Assembly: GCA_003484865.1 (NCBI GenBank) | Contig: DMZT01000462.1 | Location: 1-10,394 of the forward strand | Reading direction: 5' to 3' | Source of the DNA: Stenotrophomonas sp. | GTDB taxonomy: Bacteria > Pseudomonadota > Gammaproteobacteria > Xanthomonadales > Xanthomonadaceae | DNA: 10,394 nucleotides | In this document: positions 1-8,551 of the stretch, piece by piece | Layout: the number at the start of each line of letters is the position of its first letter | Position numbering within the stretch: position 1 is the first letter of the stretch | Made by a program: the position numbers and the translations under genes | The notes under the pieces: generated by a model | What the model was told of the DNA's origin: nothing | The model's database searches: none | What the model saw: the letters and a program-made list of their open reading frames with translations, nothing else

Positions 1-62
1 GGCAATGACGGAACGGCAGGGGGCAGCGGAGGCGTCATGGACGCCGGGGGGGTAGCGGACAT
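1..62 (-). CDS. possible 5' end of the gene downstream of gyrB (partial, unidentified)
   Basis: An ATG at 62 on the minus strand opens a frame that stays open to the window edge and reads MSATPPASMTPPLPPAVPSL, a Pro/Ala-rich N-terminus. An AGGA sits 5 nt upstream of the ATG, which supports this start. It follows gyrB on the same strand, 73 bp after the gyrB stop and beyond a strong hairpin. Twenty residues of low complexity are not enough to name a family. It could equally be non-coding, because GC-rich DNA often stays open over this length. Confidence 0.3.
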   Translation of the reverse strand, partial: MSATPPASMTPPLPPAVPSL

Positions 63-87
63 CGGATTCCTGGCATCGGGGGGCGAT

Positions 88-121
88 GGCCGGCCAGGGT
101 GCAGGTCGCACCCGGCCGGCC
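88..121 (-). terminator. strong hairpin just after gyrB, probable terminator
   Basis: GGCCGGCC (88-95) pairs perfectly with GGCCGGCC (114-121). After a single bulged A at 96, GGGTGC (97-102) pairs with GCACCC (108-113), leaving a 5-nt loop. The 14-bp stem starts 14 nt past the gyrB stop codon. No T-tract follows on the minus strand, so it is either an imperfect intrinsic terminator or a 3'-end stabilising structure. Confidence 0.45.
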
Positions 122-135
122 CGTCCCCGATTGTG

Positions 136-3806
<3,671 letters not shown>

Positions 3807-3874
3807 GCGGACGATCAACGCCGCACGGGGCGGCAGACGGGTAGGGGGAATCGATCAGCTTACTGCATTGCCCA

Positions 3875-3890
3875 GGTTCCACGTGGCCGG
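3875..3890. promoter_or_regulatory. degenerate parS-like site, left half intact
   Basis: GGTTCCACGTGGCCGG keeps GGTTCCACGTGG but has lost the right arm (CCGG instead of AACC). It is probably weak or non-functional, but it lies in line with the other parS sites. Confidence 0.35.
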
Positions 3891-4069
3891 ATGCTCCGCG
3901 CGCCGGTTGTCGACCTGACCATTCGCCGAGGGCGGAAGGAGCCGGTCGGTGCGTCCCGGTGTTCAGCGCGATGGCGGCTCGGTCTGCCATGCGTGCATTT
4001 CGGGTGCGCCAACGATCATCGGGCCAGACAAGCGCGATGTTCGCCGCCGACGTCAGCGCCGCGGCCAGC

Positions 4070-4085
4070 ACCGCCACGTGAAACC
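4070..4085. promoter_or_regulatory. degenerate parS-like site, right half intact
   Basis: ACCGCCACGTGAAACC keeps CACGTGAAACC, matching the right arm with one change (GAAAC, as in the Bacillus-type parS), but the left arm is lost. Binding would be weak at best. Confidence 0.3.
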
Positions 4086-4120
4086 TCCGTTTCCCGCCGC
4101 ATGGCCAGCTGGAGGGGCCT

Positions 4121-4179
4121 GAATTTTTTCAAATCTGCGCCGTACGCAGCACTGAGGTACTGCAGATTTCAACGAATTC
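4121..4179. repeat. imperfect inverted repeat in recF upstream region
   Basis: The 18-mers at 4121-4138 and 4162-4179 are inverted copies matching at 15 of 18 positions, each with GAATT at the outer end and AAATCTGC at the inner end. The 23-nt spacer contains a second, competing hairpin (GCAGCAC with GTACTGC). A related TTGAAATCTGG follows at 4234-4244. Function unknown; a protein-binding site or a transcript hairpin is possible. Confidence 0.5.
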
Positions 4180-4327
4180 GCACCGTTTTTTGCCCGCCTT
4201 GCGAGCCAGGACGCGGCCGGTCCCCTGTTTTTTTTGAAATCTGGACGTGAGGTCGAATCGCCGAAGCGTAGAACCCGAGCAGCTCGCGCAGACCCAAACG
4301 AGACTGTCCACACCCGCTCTGTATGGC

Positions 4328-4336
4328 TTATGCACA
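4328..4336 (+). promoter_or_regulatory. DnaA box
   Basis: TTATGCACA, a full match to TTATNCACA, 14 bp before the next box of unit B. Confidence 0.7.
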
Positions 4337-4350
4337 GCCTATGGGCAATC

Positions 4351-4359
4351 TGTGGATAA
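4351..4359 (-). promoter_or_regulatory. DnaA box, perfect consensus
   Basis: TGTGGATAA, i.e. TTATCCACA on the minus strand. It pairs head-on with the box at 4387-4395. The 27-bp spacer contains a GGCC/GGCC inverted repeat. The same arrangement occurs at 6257-6214. Confidence 0.8.
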
Positions 4360-4386
4360 AAAGGGCCTCTTCAACGGCCTCGAAAG

Positions 4387-4395
4387 ATATCCACA
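4387..4395 (+). promoter_or_regulatory. DnaA box, one mismatch
   Basis: ATATCCACA differs from TTATCCACA only in the first base. It occupies the same relative position as the perfect box at 6222-6214 of the other unit. Confidence 0.65.
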
Positions 4396-4487
4396 GGATC
4401 ACCCCCAGGCTCAGACCCTGTTTTACCGGGGGTTTCAGGCCTATATTCCTCTTTAAAACCAACCACTTAGCCTACTTTTCAACCAAA

Positions 4488-4544
4488 TCTGGCCCTACCA
4501 CCACCACCAAGCTTTAGATTTATATACAGTTTTTAAAAGCATAG
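4488..4544 (+). repeat. inverted repeat flanking dnaN, copy B
   Basis: This 57-bp block starts TCTGGCCCTACCA, continues CACCACCAAGCTTT then GATTTAT, and ends in a T/A run and AAAGCATAG. It matches the reverse complement of 6064-6121 at about 51 of 58 columns (two isolated substitutions in the first 36, one gap and four substitutions in the rest, by hand alignment). The block lies exactly 101 bp after the start of the second DnaA box in both copies. The IHF-like motif here (4508-4520, minus strand, AATCTAAAGCTTG) has one mismatch to consensus. Confidence 0.85.
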
Positions 4545-4849
4545 AGCTGTGATCCAGCGGCCAAAAAGCCGGGTACCGCAGCGCTTCGGAGCGGACGTGC
4601 AGTTGGCGCAGTTCGCTCGGCTGACGTATGCAGAATCGACACGCGCGGCAGCCGTCCGTCGCCATTCGCTCTCTGGCCCCGTCCCGTGCCGCACCAACCG
4701 AAGGGCCGGAGCAAACGTGGTCACCACCTCGTGGGGCTCGTTGCCAAAGTCCCGCTCGCTGCGTGTCCTCCGGCTCGCGAGCGTTGCGGATGCGCCACAG
4801 GATCAGCCGAACGGTACGGCCACGCCACAAACGCACCGCGCAAAAATAA
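4545..4849. other. intergenic stretch with no recognised feature
   Basis: About 300 bp of GC-rich DNA between origin unit B and the first parS site downstream of dnaN. Both strands keep open frames, the longest crossing the dnaN terminator and parS sites on the minus strand. None has a convincing start with a ribosome site or a product I recognise. It may hold regulatory or nucleoid-associated functions, or be a decayed gene. Confidence 0.4.
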
Positions 4850-4865
4850 TGCTCCACGTGGAACA
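4850..4865. promoter_or_regulatory. parS centromere site, one mismatch
   Basis: TGCTCCACGTGGAACA matches the parS palindrome except for one base in the left arm (GCTCC for GTTCC). It lies 54 bp from the next parS site, on the other side of the dnaN terminator. Confidence 0.75.
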
Positions 4866-4876
4866 TCGTTCTCTCG

Positions 4877-4907
4877 CCCAAAAAGAAACCCGGCAATGCC
4901 GGGCTTC
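4877..4907 (-). terminator. intrinsic terminator of dnaN
   Basis: On the minus strand, GAAGCCCGGC-ATT-GCCGGGTTTC forms a 6-bp GC stem (4889-4894 with 4898-4903), extended by three A/T and G/C pairs across one mismatch. The run TTTCTTTTT follows. It begins about 42 nt after the dnaN stop, so dnaN transcription should end before recF. Confidence 0.85.
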
Positions 4908-4919
4908 TCAGAACCACTC

Positions 4920-4935
4920 GGTTCCACGTGGAACC
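4920..4935. promoter_or_regulatory. parS centromere site, perfect 16-bp palindrome
   Basis: GGTTCCACGTGGAACC is fully palindromic over 16 bp. It lies between the dnaN stop codon and the dnaN terminator, so it is transcribed as part of the dnaN 3' UTR. Confidence 0.87.
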
Positions 4936-4948
4936 TACACGTCGCAGG

Positions 4949-6049
4949 TCACAGACGCAGCGGCATCACCACGTGACGTGACTTCTCGCTGCTGGCCTCA
5001 CGGACCAGGGCAGAGGAGTTCGAATCGCGTAGCTGGATCACGACGTGCTCGTCGCGCAGTGCTGACAACGCGTCCAGCAGGTAGTTCACGTTGAAGCCAA
5101 TGGCCAGATCGCTGACCGTGGTATCGGCCTCGATCTCTTCCTGGGCTTCTTCCTGCTCCGGGTTGTGCGCGCTGATTTTCAGATTGCCCGGCGAGACTTC
5201 CACGCGGATGCCGCGGTACTTCTCGTTGGACAGAATCGCAGCGCGCTGCAGCGAGGCACGCAGGGCTTCGCGATCCACCTTCACTTCGCGGTCGGCACCG
5301 ATCGGAATCACAGCCTCGTAATCCGGGAACCGGCCGTCGATCAGCTTGGAGGTGAAGGTCACATCGTCGCGCTTGACGCGAACGTGGCTGCGGCCGACTT
5401 CCAGCTCGATCTCACGATCGCCGCTTTCCAGCAGACGCTGCAGCTCGGTCACGCCCTTGCGCGGCACGATGATCTGACGCTTGGCGCCGCTGGCTTTTTC
5501 CAGCTCGGTTTCGCACAGCGCCAGGCGGTGACCGTCGGTCGCCACGGTACGCAGGGCATCGCCACGCAGGTCGAACAGCAGGCCGTTGAGGTAGTACCGC
5601 ACGTCCTGCTGGGCCATCGCGAACGCGGTGCGTTCGATCAGTTCCTTCAGGGTCGCTTCGCCGATGGCCACGCGTTCGGTCGCTTCGACTTCGTCGACAG
5701 ACGGGAAGTCGTTGGCCGGCAGCGTTGCCAGGGTGAAGCGGCTGCGCCCGGCCTGCACGGTGATCTTGTCACCGGTCTGCGAGACGGTGATCCGGCTGCC
5801 GTCGGGCAGGGCGCGGATGATCTCGAACAACTTGCGGGCGGGGATGGTGGTCTCGCCGTCCTGGGCATCTTCCACCGCGATCCGCGACACCATTTCCACT
5901 TCCAGGTCCGTACCCGTCAGCGAGAGCTGTCCGTTCTGGACCTGAACCAGGAAATTAGCCAGAACCGGCAGGGTCTGGCGGCGTTCGACCACGTTGACGA
6001 CTTGTGCCAACGGCTTGAGAAAGGCTTCGCGCTGCAGTGTGAAACGCAT
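4949..6049 (-). CDS. dnaN: DNA polymerase III beta sliding clamp
   Basis: Ring-shaped dimeric clamp that tethers Pol III and other polymerases and repair proteins to DNA. The 366 residues equal the family's usual length (E. coli also 366). Recognisable segments are the N-terminal MRFTLQREAFLKPL with RRQTLPVLANF (23-33), RYYLNG (151-156), TDGHRLA (171-177), LIDGRFPDY (237-245) and the C-terminal VVMPLRL, which forms part of the ligand-binding pocket of the clamp. The start ATG at 6049 aligns with the conserved N-terminus; an AGGGG lies 11 nt upstream, a rather long spacing. It follows dnaA on the same strand after 276 bp that hold origin unit A, and ends at a strong terminator. It is flanked on both sides by the inverted origin-like repeats. 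Confidence 0.97.
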   Translation of the reverse strand: MRFTLQREAFLKPLAQVVNVVERRQTLPVLANFLVQVQNGQLSLTGTDLEVEMVSRIAVEDAQDGETTIPARKLFEIIRALPDGSRITVSQTGDKITVQAGRSRFTLATLPANDFPSVDEVEATERVAIGEATLKELIERTAFAMAQQDVRYYLNGLLFDLRGDALRTVATDGHRLALCETELEKASGAKRQIIVPRKGVTELQRLLESGDREIELEVGRSHVRVKRDDVTFTSKLIDGRFPDYEAVIPIGADREVKVDREALRASLQRAAILSNEKYRGIRVEVSPGNLKISAHNPEQEEAQEEIEADTTVSDLAIGFNVNYLLDALSALRDEHVVIQLRDSNSSALVREASSEKSRHVVMPLRL

Positions 6050-6063
6050 GTGGTTCCGTGCCC

Positions 6064-6121
6064 CTATGCTTTAAAAAAATGTGGAATAAATCAAAAGCTT
6101 GGTGGTGCTGGTAGGGCCAGA
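6064..6121 (-). repeat. inverted repeat flanking dnaN, copy A
   Basis: This is the minus-strand counterpart of 4488-4544, 58 bp, ending 14 bp before the dnaN start codon. It contains AAGCTT, a perfect IHF consensus and a run of seven T's. Its position just upstream of dnaN means it may also act in dnaN transcription or leader structure. Confidence 0.85.
6089..6101 (+). promoter_or_regulatory. IHF-binding consensus in origin unit A
   Basis: AATCAAAAGCTTG is a full match to the IHF consensus WATCAANNNNTTR. It lies within the conserved repeat block between the DnaA boxes and dnaN. IHF bending of origin DNA is established for E. coli oriC; its role here is inferred. Confidence 0.5.
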
Positions 6122-6213
6122 ATCGCGGGAAAACACGACTAAGCCTTTGTAAACAATAGGGTTTTTGACCTCGAAACCCTCTGCATTACTAGCCCCCAAG
6201 GGGTGGGGAAAGG

Positions 6214-6222
6214 TGTGGATAA
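6214..6222 (-). promoter_or_regulatory. DnaA box, perfect consensus
   Basis: TGTGGATAA, i.e. TTATCCACA on the minus strand, the second box of origin unit A. The matching box of unit B is at 4387-4395. Confidence 0.8.
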
Positions 6223-6248
6223 CTTTACCGCCGAATCGAGCGGCTTTT

Positions 6249-6257
6249 TTATCCACA
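6249..6257 (+). promoter_or_regulatory. DnaA box, perfect consensus
   Basis: TTATCCACA preceded by T's. It faces the box at 6214-6222 across a 26-bp spacer containing a GCCG/CGGC inverted repeat. Confidence 0.82.
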
Positions 6258-6325
6258 ACCTATCCCGCGCTTACTACCGGATTCTGCACCGTTTTATGCG
6301 ATGACGCCTTAGCGGCGTACATGCA

Positions 6326-7660
6326 TCATTCGCTCAACTTCCGGATCAGCTTGTCCCAGTCTTCCCGCAACTTGCCGTCCGCTTCCATCAACGTCCGGAT
6401 CTGCCGGCAGGCATGCAGCACCGTGGTGTGGTCCCGGCCGGCAAAGGCGTCGCCGATTTCCGGCAGGCTGTGCTCGGTCAGTTCCTTGGTCAGGGCCATG
6501 GCAACCTGACGGGGACGGGCCAGCGACCGGGTCCGACGCTTGGACAGCAGATCCTTGATCTGCAGCCCGTAGTAGTCGGCCACGGTTTTCTGGATGTTGG
6601 GAATGCTGATCGCCTGCTGCTGGGCGCGAAGCAGGTCGCGCAGGGTTTCCTGGGCGAAATCAGTGGTGATCGCACGGCCGGTGAAGTTGGCGCGTGCGGC
6701 CAGGGTATTCAACGCACCTTCGAGGTCGCGGACATTGGAGCGCATCTTCTTGGCAATCAGAAACGCCACATCGTCGGGGATATCGGTGCCACGCTCGCGG
6801 GCCTTGGCCAGCACGATCGCTGCACGCGTCTCGAAGTCCGGCGGCTCGATCGCCACCGACAGGCCCCAGGCCAGGCGCGACTTCAGCCGTGCTTCCAGGC
6901 CCTCGACTTCGCGCGGGTACCGGTCGCAGGTCAGGATGATCTGCTGCTTGCCGTCGAACAGGGCGTTGAACGTGTGGAAGAACTCTTCCTGGGTACGGTC
7001 CTTGCCGGCGAAGAACTGGATGTCATCGATCAGCAGCGCGTCCACCTGCTGGAACTGGCGCTTGAACTGGTCCATGGTTTTTTCCTGCAGCGCACGGATC
7101 ATCGCGCTGAAGAACTGTTCCGAACGCAGGTACAGCACCTTGGCCGCCGGATTGGCCTGACGCATCGCATTGCCGGCCGCGAACATCAGGTGGGTCTTGC
7201 CCAGGCCGGTCCCGCCGTACAGCAGCAACGGGTTGTGGGCGCGGTCGCCCGGCTTCTGCGCCGCCTGGAACGCCGCGGCCAGACCCAGCTGGTTGCTGCG
7301 GCCTTCCACGAAGTTGGCGAAGGTGTAGTGCGAATCCATGTTGCCGGCGAACGGCACCAGCGGTTCGGCCGGCGCCGCCGGTGCGGACAGGCCCGGAATC
7401 GGCGCGATCTGCGCCTCTACCGGACGCGGACGCGAGCCGATTTCAAGAAAAACGTCGCCGAAACCGGCGAAGTGCGCCAGCAGCTCCTTGATGCGCGGCA
7501 GATACAGCTCGCGCACCTGGTCGACGATGAAGGCGTTTGGCGCATAAAGCACCAGGCTGTCCGCGCGCAGATCTGCCTGCAGCGGCTTCAACCAGGTGTG
7601 AACATCCTCGGGCGGAAACTCCGCTTCGAGGCGTTCGAGAGAACGAGACCAGGCATCCAT
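6326..7660 (-). CDS. dnaA: chromosomal replication initiator protein DnaA
   Basis: AAA+ ATPase that binds DnaA boxes, melts oriC and loads DnaB helicase. The 444 residues read as follows: domain I with [27 protein letters not shown]; a short Pro/Ala linker (about 80-105); the AAA+ core with [13 protein letters not shown] (112-123), Walker A GGTGLGKT (149-156), Walker [10 protein letters not shown] (209-217), and [10 protein letters not shown] (309-318) near sensor 2; and domain IV with the DNA-binding signature [21 protein letters not shown] in two parts (401-411, 410-421). The frame is open up to 7783, but the ATG at 7660 starts the domain I sequence typical of xanthomonads. No good Shine-Dalgarno is visible. 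It is divergent from rpmH; a DnaA box in the shared gap suggests autoregulation. Confidence 0.97.
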   Translation of the reverse strand: MDAWSRSLERLEAEFPPEDVHTWLKPLQADLRADSLVLYAPNAFIVDQVRELYLPRIKELLAHFAGFGDVFLEIGSRPRPVEAQIAPIPGLSAPAAPAEPLVPFAGNMDSHYTFANFVEGRSNQLGLAAAFQAAQKPGDRAHNPLLLYGGTGLGKTHLMFAAGNAMRQANPAAKVLYLRSEQFFSAMIRALQEKTMDQFKRQFQQVDALLIDDIQFFAGKDRTQEEFFHTFNALFDGKQQIILTCDRYPREVEGLEARLKSRLAWGLSVAIEPPDFETRAAIVLAKARERGTDIPDDVAFLIAKKMRSNVRDLEGALNTLAARANFTGRAITTDFAQETLRDLLRAQQQAISIPNIQKTVADYYGLQIKDLLSKRRTRSLARPRQVAMALTKELTEHSLPEIGDAFAGRDHTTVLHACRQIRTLMEADGKLREDWDKLIRKLSE

Positions 7661-7785
7661 CGGCAATAATCGTCTGGGGCCAGCGGATAGGCGAACAAAA
7701 GCGCCGCACCGCAGGCCGGAAGGGGGGAAGAATGGATGGCGCAGACTACCACCGACGAGGGGGGCCGGGAATGGTTGTCCCAAAG

Positions 7786-7794
7786 TTATTCACA
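7786..7794 (+). promoter_or_regulatory. DnaA box in the dnaA-rpmH gap
   Basis: TTATTCACA fully matches TTATNCACA. A second, weaker CGATCCACA (7/9) follows at 7798-7806. The position, 126 bp upstream of the dnaA ATG and 60 bp before the rpmH promoter, suits DnaA autoregulation or a subsidiary origin element. Only one good box is present, too few to call this gap an origin. I could not identify the dnaA promoter itself. Confidence 0.6.
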
Positions 7795-7846
7795 AAACGA
7801 TCCACAGCTATTGCACAGCCCGGTGAATTCCCGTAGTGACAGACAC

Positions 7847-7876
7847 TTGACGGGACCTCGATGAGGTCTATAGAAT
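7847..7876 (+). promoter_or_regulatory. rpmH operon promoter
   Basis: TTGACG (7847-7852), a 16-bp spacer, then TATAGA at 7869-7874 (or TAGAAT at 7871-7876 with an 18-bp spacer). It is a near-consensus sigma-70 promoter about 35 bp upstream of the rpmH start. It should drive rpmH-rnpA-yidC. Confidence 0.75.
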
Positions 7877-7913
7877 TTCCGGTTCTTTCCGTCCCCTTCA
7901 TATAGAGGCCCGC

Positions 7914-8054
7914 ATGGCCACCAAGCGCACTTTCCAACCCAGCAACCTCAAGCGTAAGCGCGACCATGGCTTCCGTGCCCGTATGAAGACCGCTGACGGC
8001 CGCAAGATCCTGTCGCGTCGCCGCGCCAAGGGCCGTAAAGTCCTGAGCGCTTGA
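7914..8054 (+). CDS. rpmH: 50S ribosomal protein L34
   Basis: Small, very basic protein of the large ribosomal subunit that binds 23S rRNA. It has 46 residues, the usual length, starting [20 protein letters not shown] and rich in Arg/Lys throughout, with the family motif [14 protein letters not shown] and an RRRAKGR tail. AGAGG sits 5 nt upstream of the ATG. It is the first gene of the transcription unit from the promoter at 7847, with rnpA beginning 5 bp after its stop, the classic rpmH-rnpA pairing next to dnaA. Confidence 0.97.
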   Translation: MATKRTFQPSNLKRKRDHGFRARMKTADGRKILSRRRAKGRKVLSA

Positions 8055-8059
8055 TTGCA

Positions 8060-8551
8060 ATGCCGCTTTCCGCGGCAGACGCAATCCTGACTGTGAGCAG
8101 TTCCGACCCGCGCAAGCGATTTCCTCGCTCTGCGCGGGTTCGTACGCGTGCCGAATATACAACGGTCTTCAACGGCGCCCGCCGTGTGTCCGATCCGCTG
8201 ATGACCCTGCACTGGCTGAAGAGCGATACGCCAGCCAGGTTGGGTCTTGCGGTGTCGCGCAAAGTCGATCCCCGAGCCGTGGGTCGCAACCGAGTGAAGC
8301 GTGTGTTGCGCGATGCCACACGCCACGTACGGCCGTGGATGAGTGCCGGCGATTACGTCGTCGTTGCCCGCAGTGCCGCCCGTACCGCCAGCAATTCAGA
8401 ACTCCGCCAGGCCTTTGAACGCCTGTTGCGCCGCCTTGGCGCATTGCCCATGCCGGGCGCGGACGGCACAATGCCGCCGCCCCTGGGCGTTGCACCCCTT
8501 TCCCAGTCCGAGCCGGCATTGCGTGCCGGCCCCGTCGAGCCTGCACGCTGA
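8060..8551 (+). CDS. rnpA: ribonuclease P protein component
   Basis: Protein cofactor that helps RNase P RNA process the 5' ends of tRNA precursors. Recognisable parts are [14 protein letters not shown] (20-33), [10 protein letters not shown] (60-69) and the family's basic RNR signature [11 protein letters not shown] (75-85). From ATG 8060 it has 163 residues, well above the 119 of E. coli. The excess is a short N-terminal leader and about 35 Pro/Ala-rich residues at the C-terminus with no recognisable fold. The start is uncertain: a GTG at 8093 would give 152 residues starting [10 protein letters not shown] and fits the usual distance to the FPR motif better (GTG starts are known in E. coli rnpA). 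Neither start has a clear Shine-Dalgarno. Its TGA overlaps the yidC ATG by one base (TGATG), implying translational coupling. Confidence 0.9.
   Translation: MPLSAADAILTVSSSDPRKRFPRSARVRTRAEYTTVFNGARRVSDPLMTLHWLKSDTPARLGLAVSRKVDPRAVGRNRVKRVLRDATRHVRPWMSAGDYVVVARSAARTASNSELRQAFERLLRRLGALPMPGADGTMPPPLGVAPLSQSEPALRAGPVEPAR

Larger units (their letters stand above)
3807..4303. other. recF upstream region, no convincing gene
   Basis: About 500 bp upstream of recF with no recognisable gene. It holds two half-intact parS remnants (3875-3890 and 4070-4085), a possible GTG-initiated frame preceded by a good Shine-Dalgarno (see findings), and three T-runs (4124-4129, 4185-4191, 4228-4235), two of which lead into repeated AAATCTG motifs. 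The recF promoter should lie here or further up, but I could not pick out a credible -35/-10 pair. Base composition changes from GC-rich (3807-4120) to more AT-rich (from 4121 on). Confidence 0.5.
4304..4544 (+). other. oriC: candidate replication-origin unit B (dnaN-recF gap)
   Basis: Origin-like cluster. It holds DnaA boxes at 4328-4336 (TTATGCACA), 4351-4359 (TTATCCACA, minus strand) and 4387-4395 (ATATCCACA, 8/9), plus a weaker 7/9 box at 4304-4312 (CTGTCCACA). An AT-rich stretch (about 4440-4490 and 4511-4543) follows as a plausible unwinding element. The order and spacing of the box pair, a GGGTTTC motif 43 bp after the second box, and the terminal block repeat those of the dnaA-dnaN gap in opposite orientation. 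Which unit fires, or whether both are needed, cannot be told from sequence. Confidence 0.6.
6064..6257 (-). other. oriC: candidate replication-origin unit A (dnaA-dnaN gap)
   Basis: Between dnaA and dnaN, two perfect TTATCCACA boxes face each other (6249-6257 plus, 6214-6222 minus; 44 bp across). They are followed on the minus strand by a GGGTTTC motif, an AT-richer stretch, and the conserved block with an IHF site. A hairpin AGGGTTT/AAACCCT (6158-6164 with 6174-6180) lies within it. The dnaA-dnaN gap is a usual oriC location in bacteria, so this is the stronger of the two origin candidates. Confidence 0.75.

Noticed and set aside
4495..4917. Minus-strand 140-codon frame after dnaN, reading MFHVEH near its start and WWWW at its end
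   Set aside because: It runs through the dnaN terminator, a parS site (FHVEH) and the CCA run of the origin block (WWWW), all explained otherwise. No family is recognised and no start is supported, though the middle part has mildly coding-like codons.
4961..4980. CACGTG at 4971 near the dnaN 3' end, and others at 1403 and 9984, as parS
   Set aside because: Only the central hexamer matches; both outer arms differ from GTTCCACGTGGAAC.
6080..6089. TGTGGAATAA as a third DnaA box in unit A
   Set aside because: One inserted base relative to TGTGGATAA; such spacing changes usually abolish DnaA binding, and copy B reads TTATATACA there.
6060..6120. A dnaN promoter at TTGATT with a -10 near GCATAG
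   Set aside because: The -10 is poor and the spacing does not fit well; the A/T richness is better explained by the conserved origin block.
5165..6142. Plus-strand open frame opposite dnaN, and a similar one opposite dnaA (6413-7669)
   Set aside because: Shadows of dnaN and dnaA in high-GC DNA; no motif, no ribosome site.
7661..7913. dnaA-rpmH gap as the main origin
   Set aside because: Only one full DnaA box and one 7/9 box, and no long AT-rich stretch; the gaps around dnaN are far better candidates.
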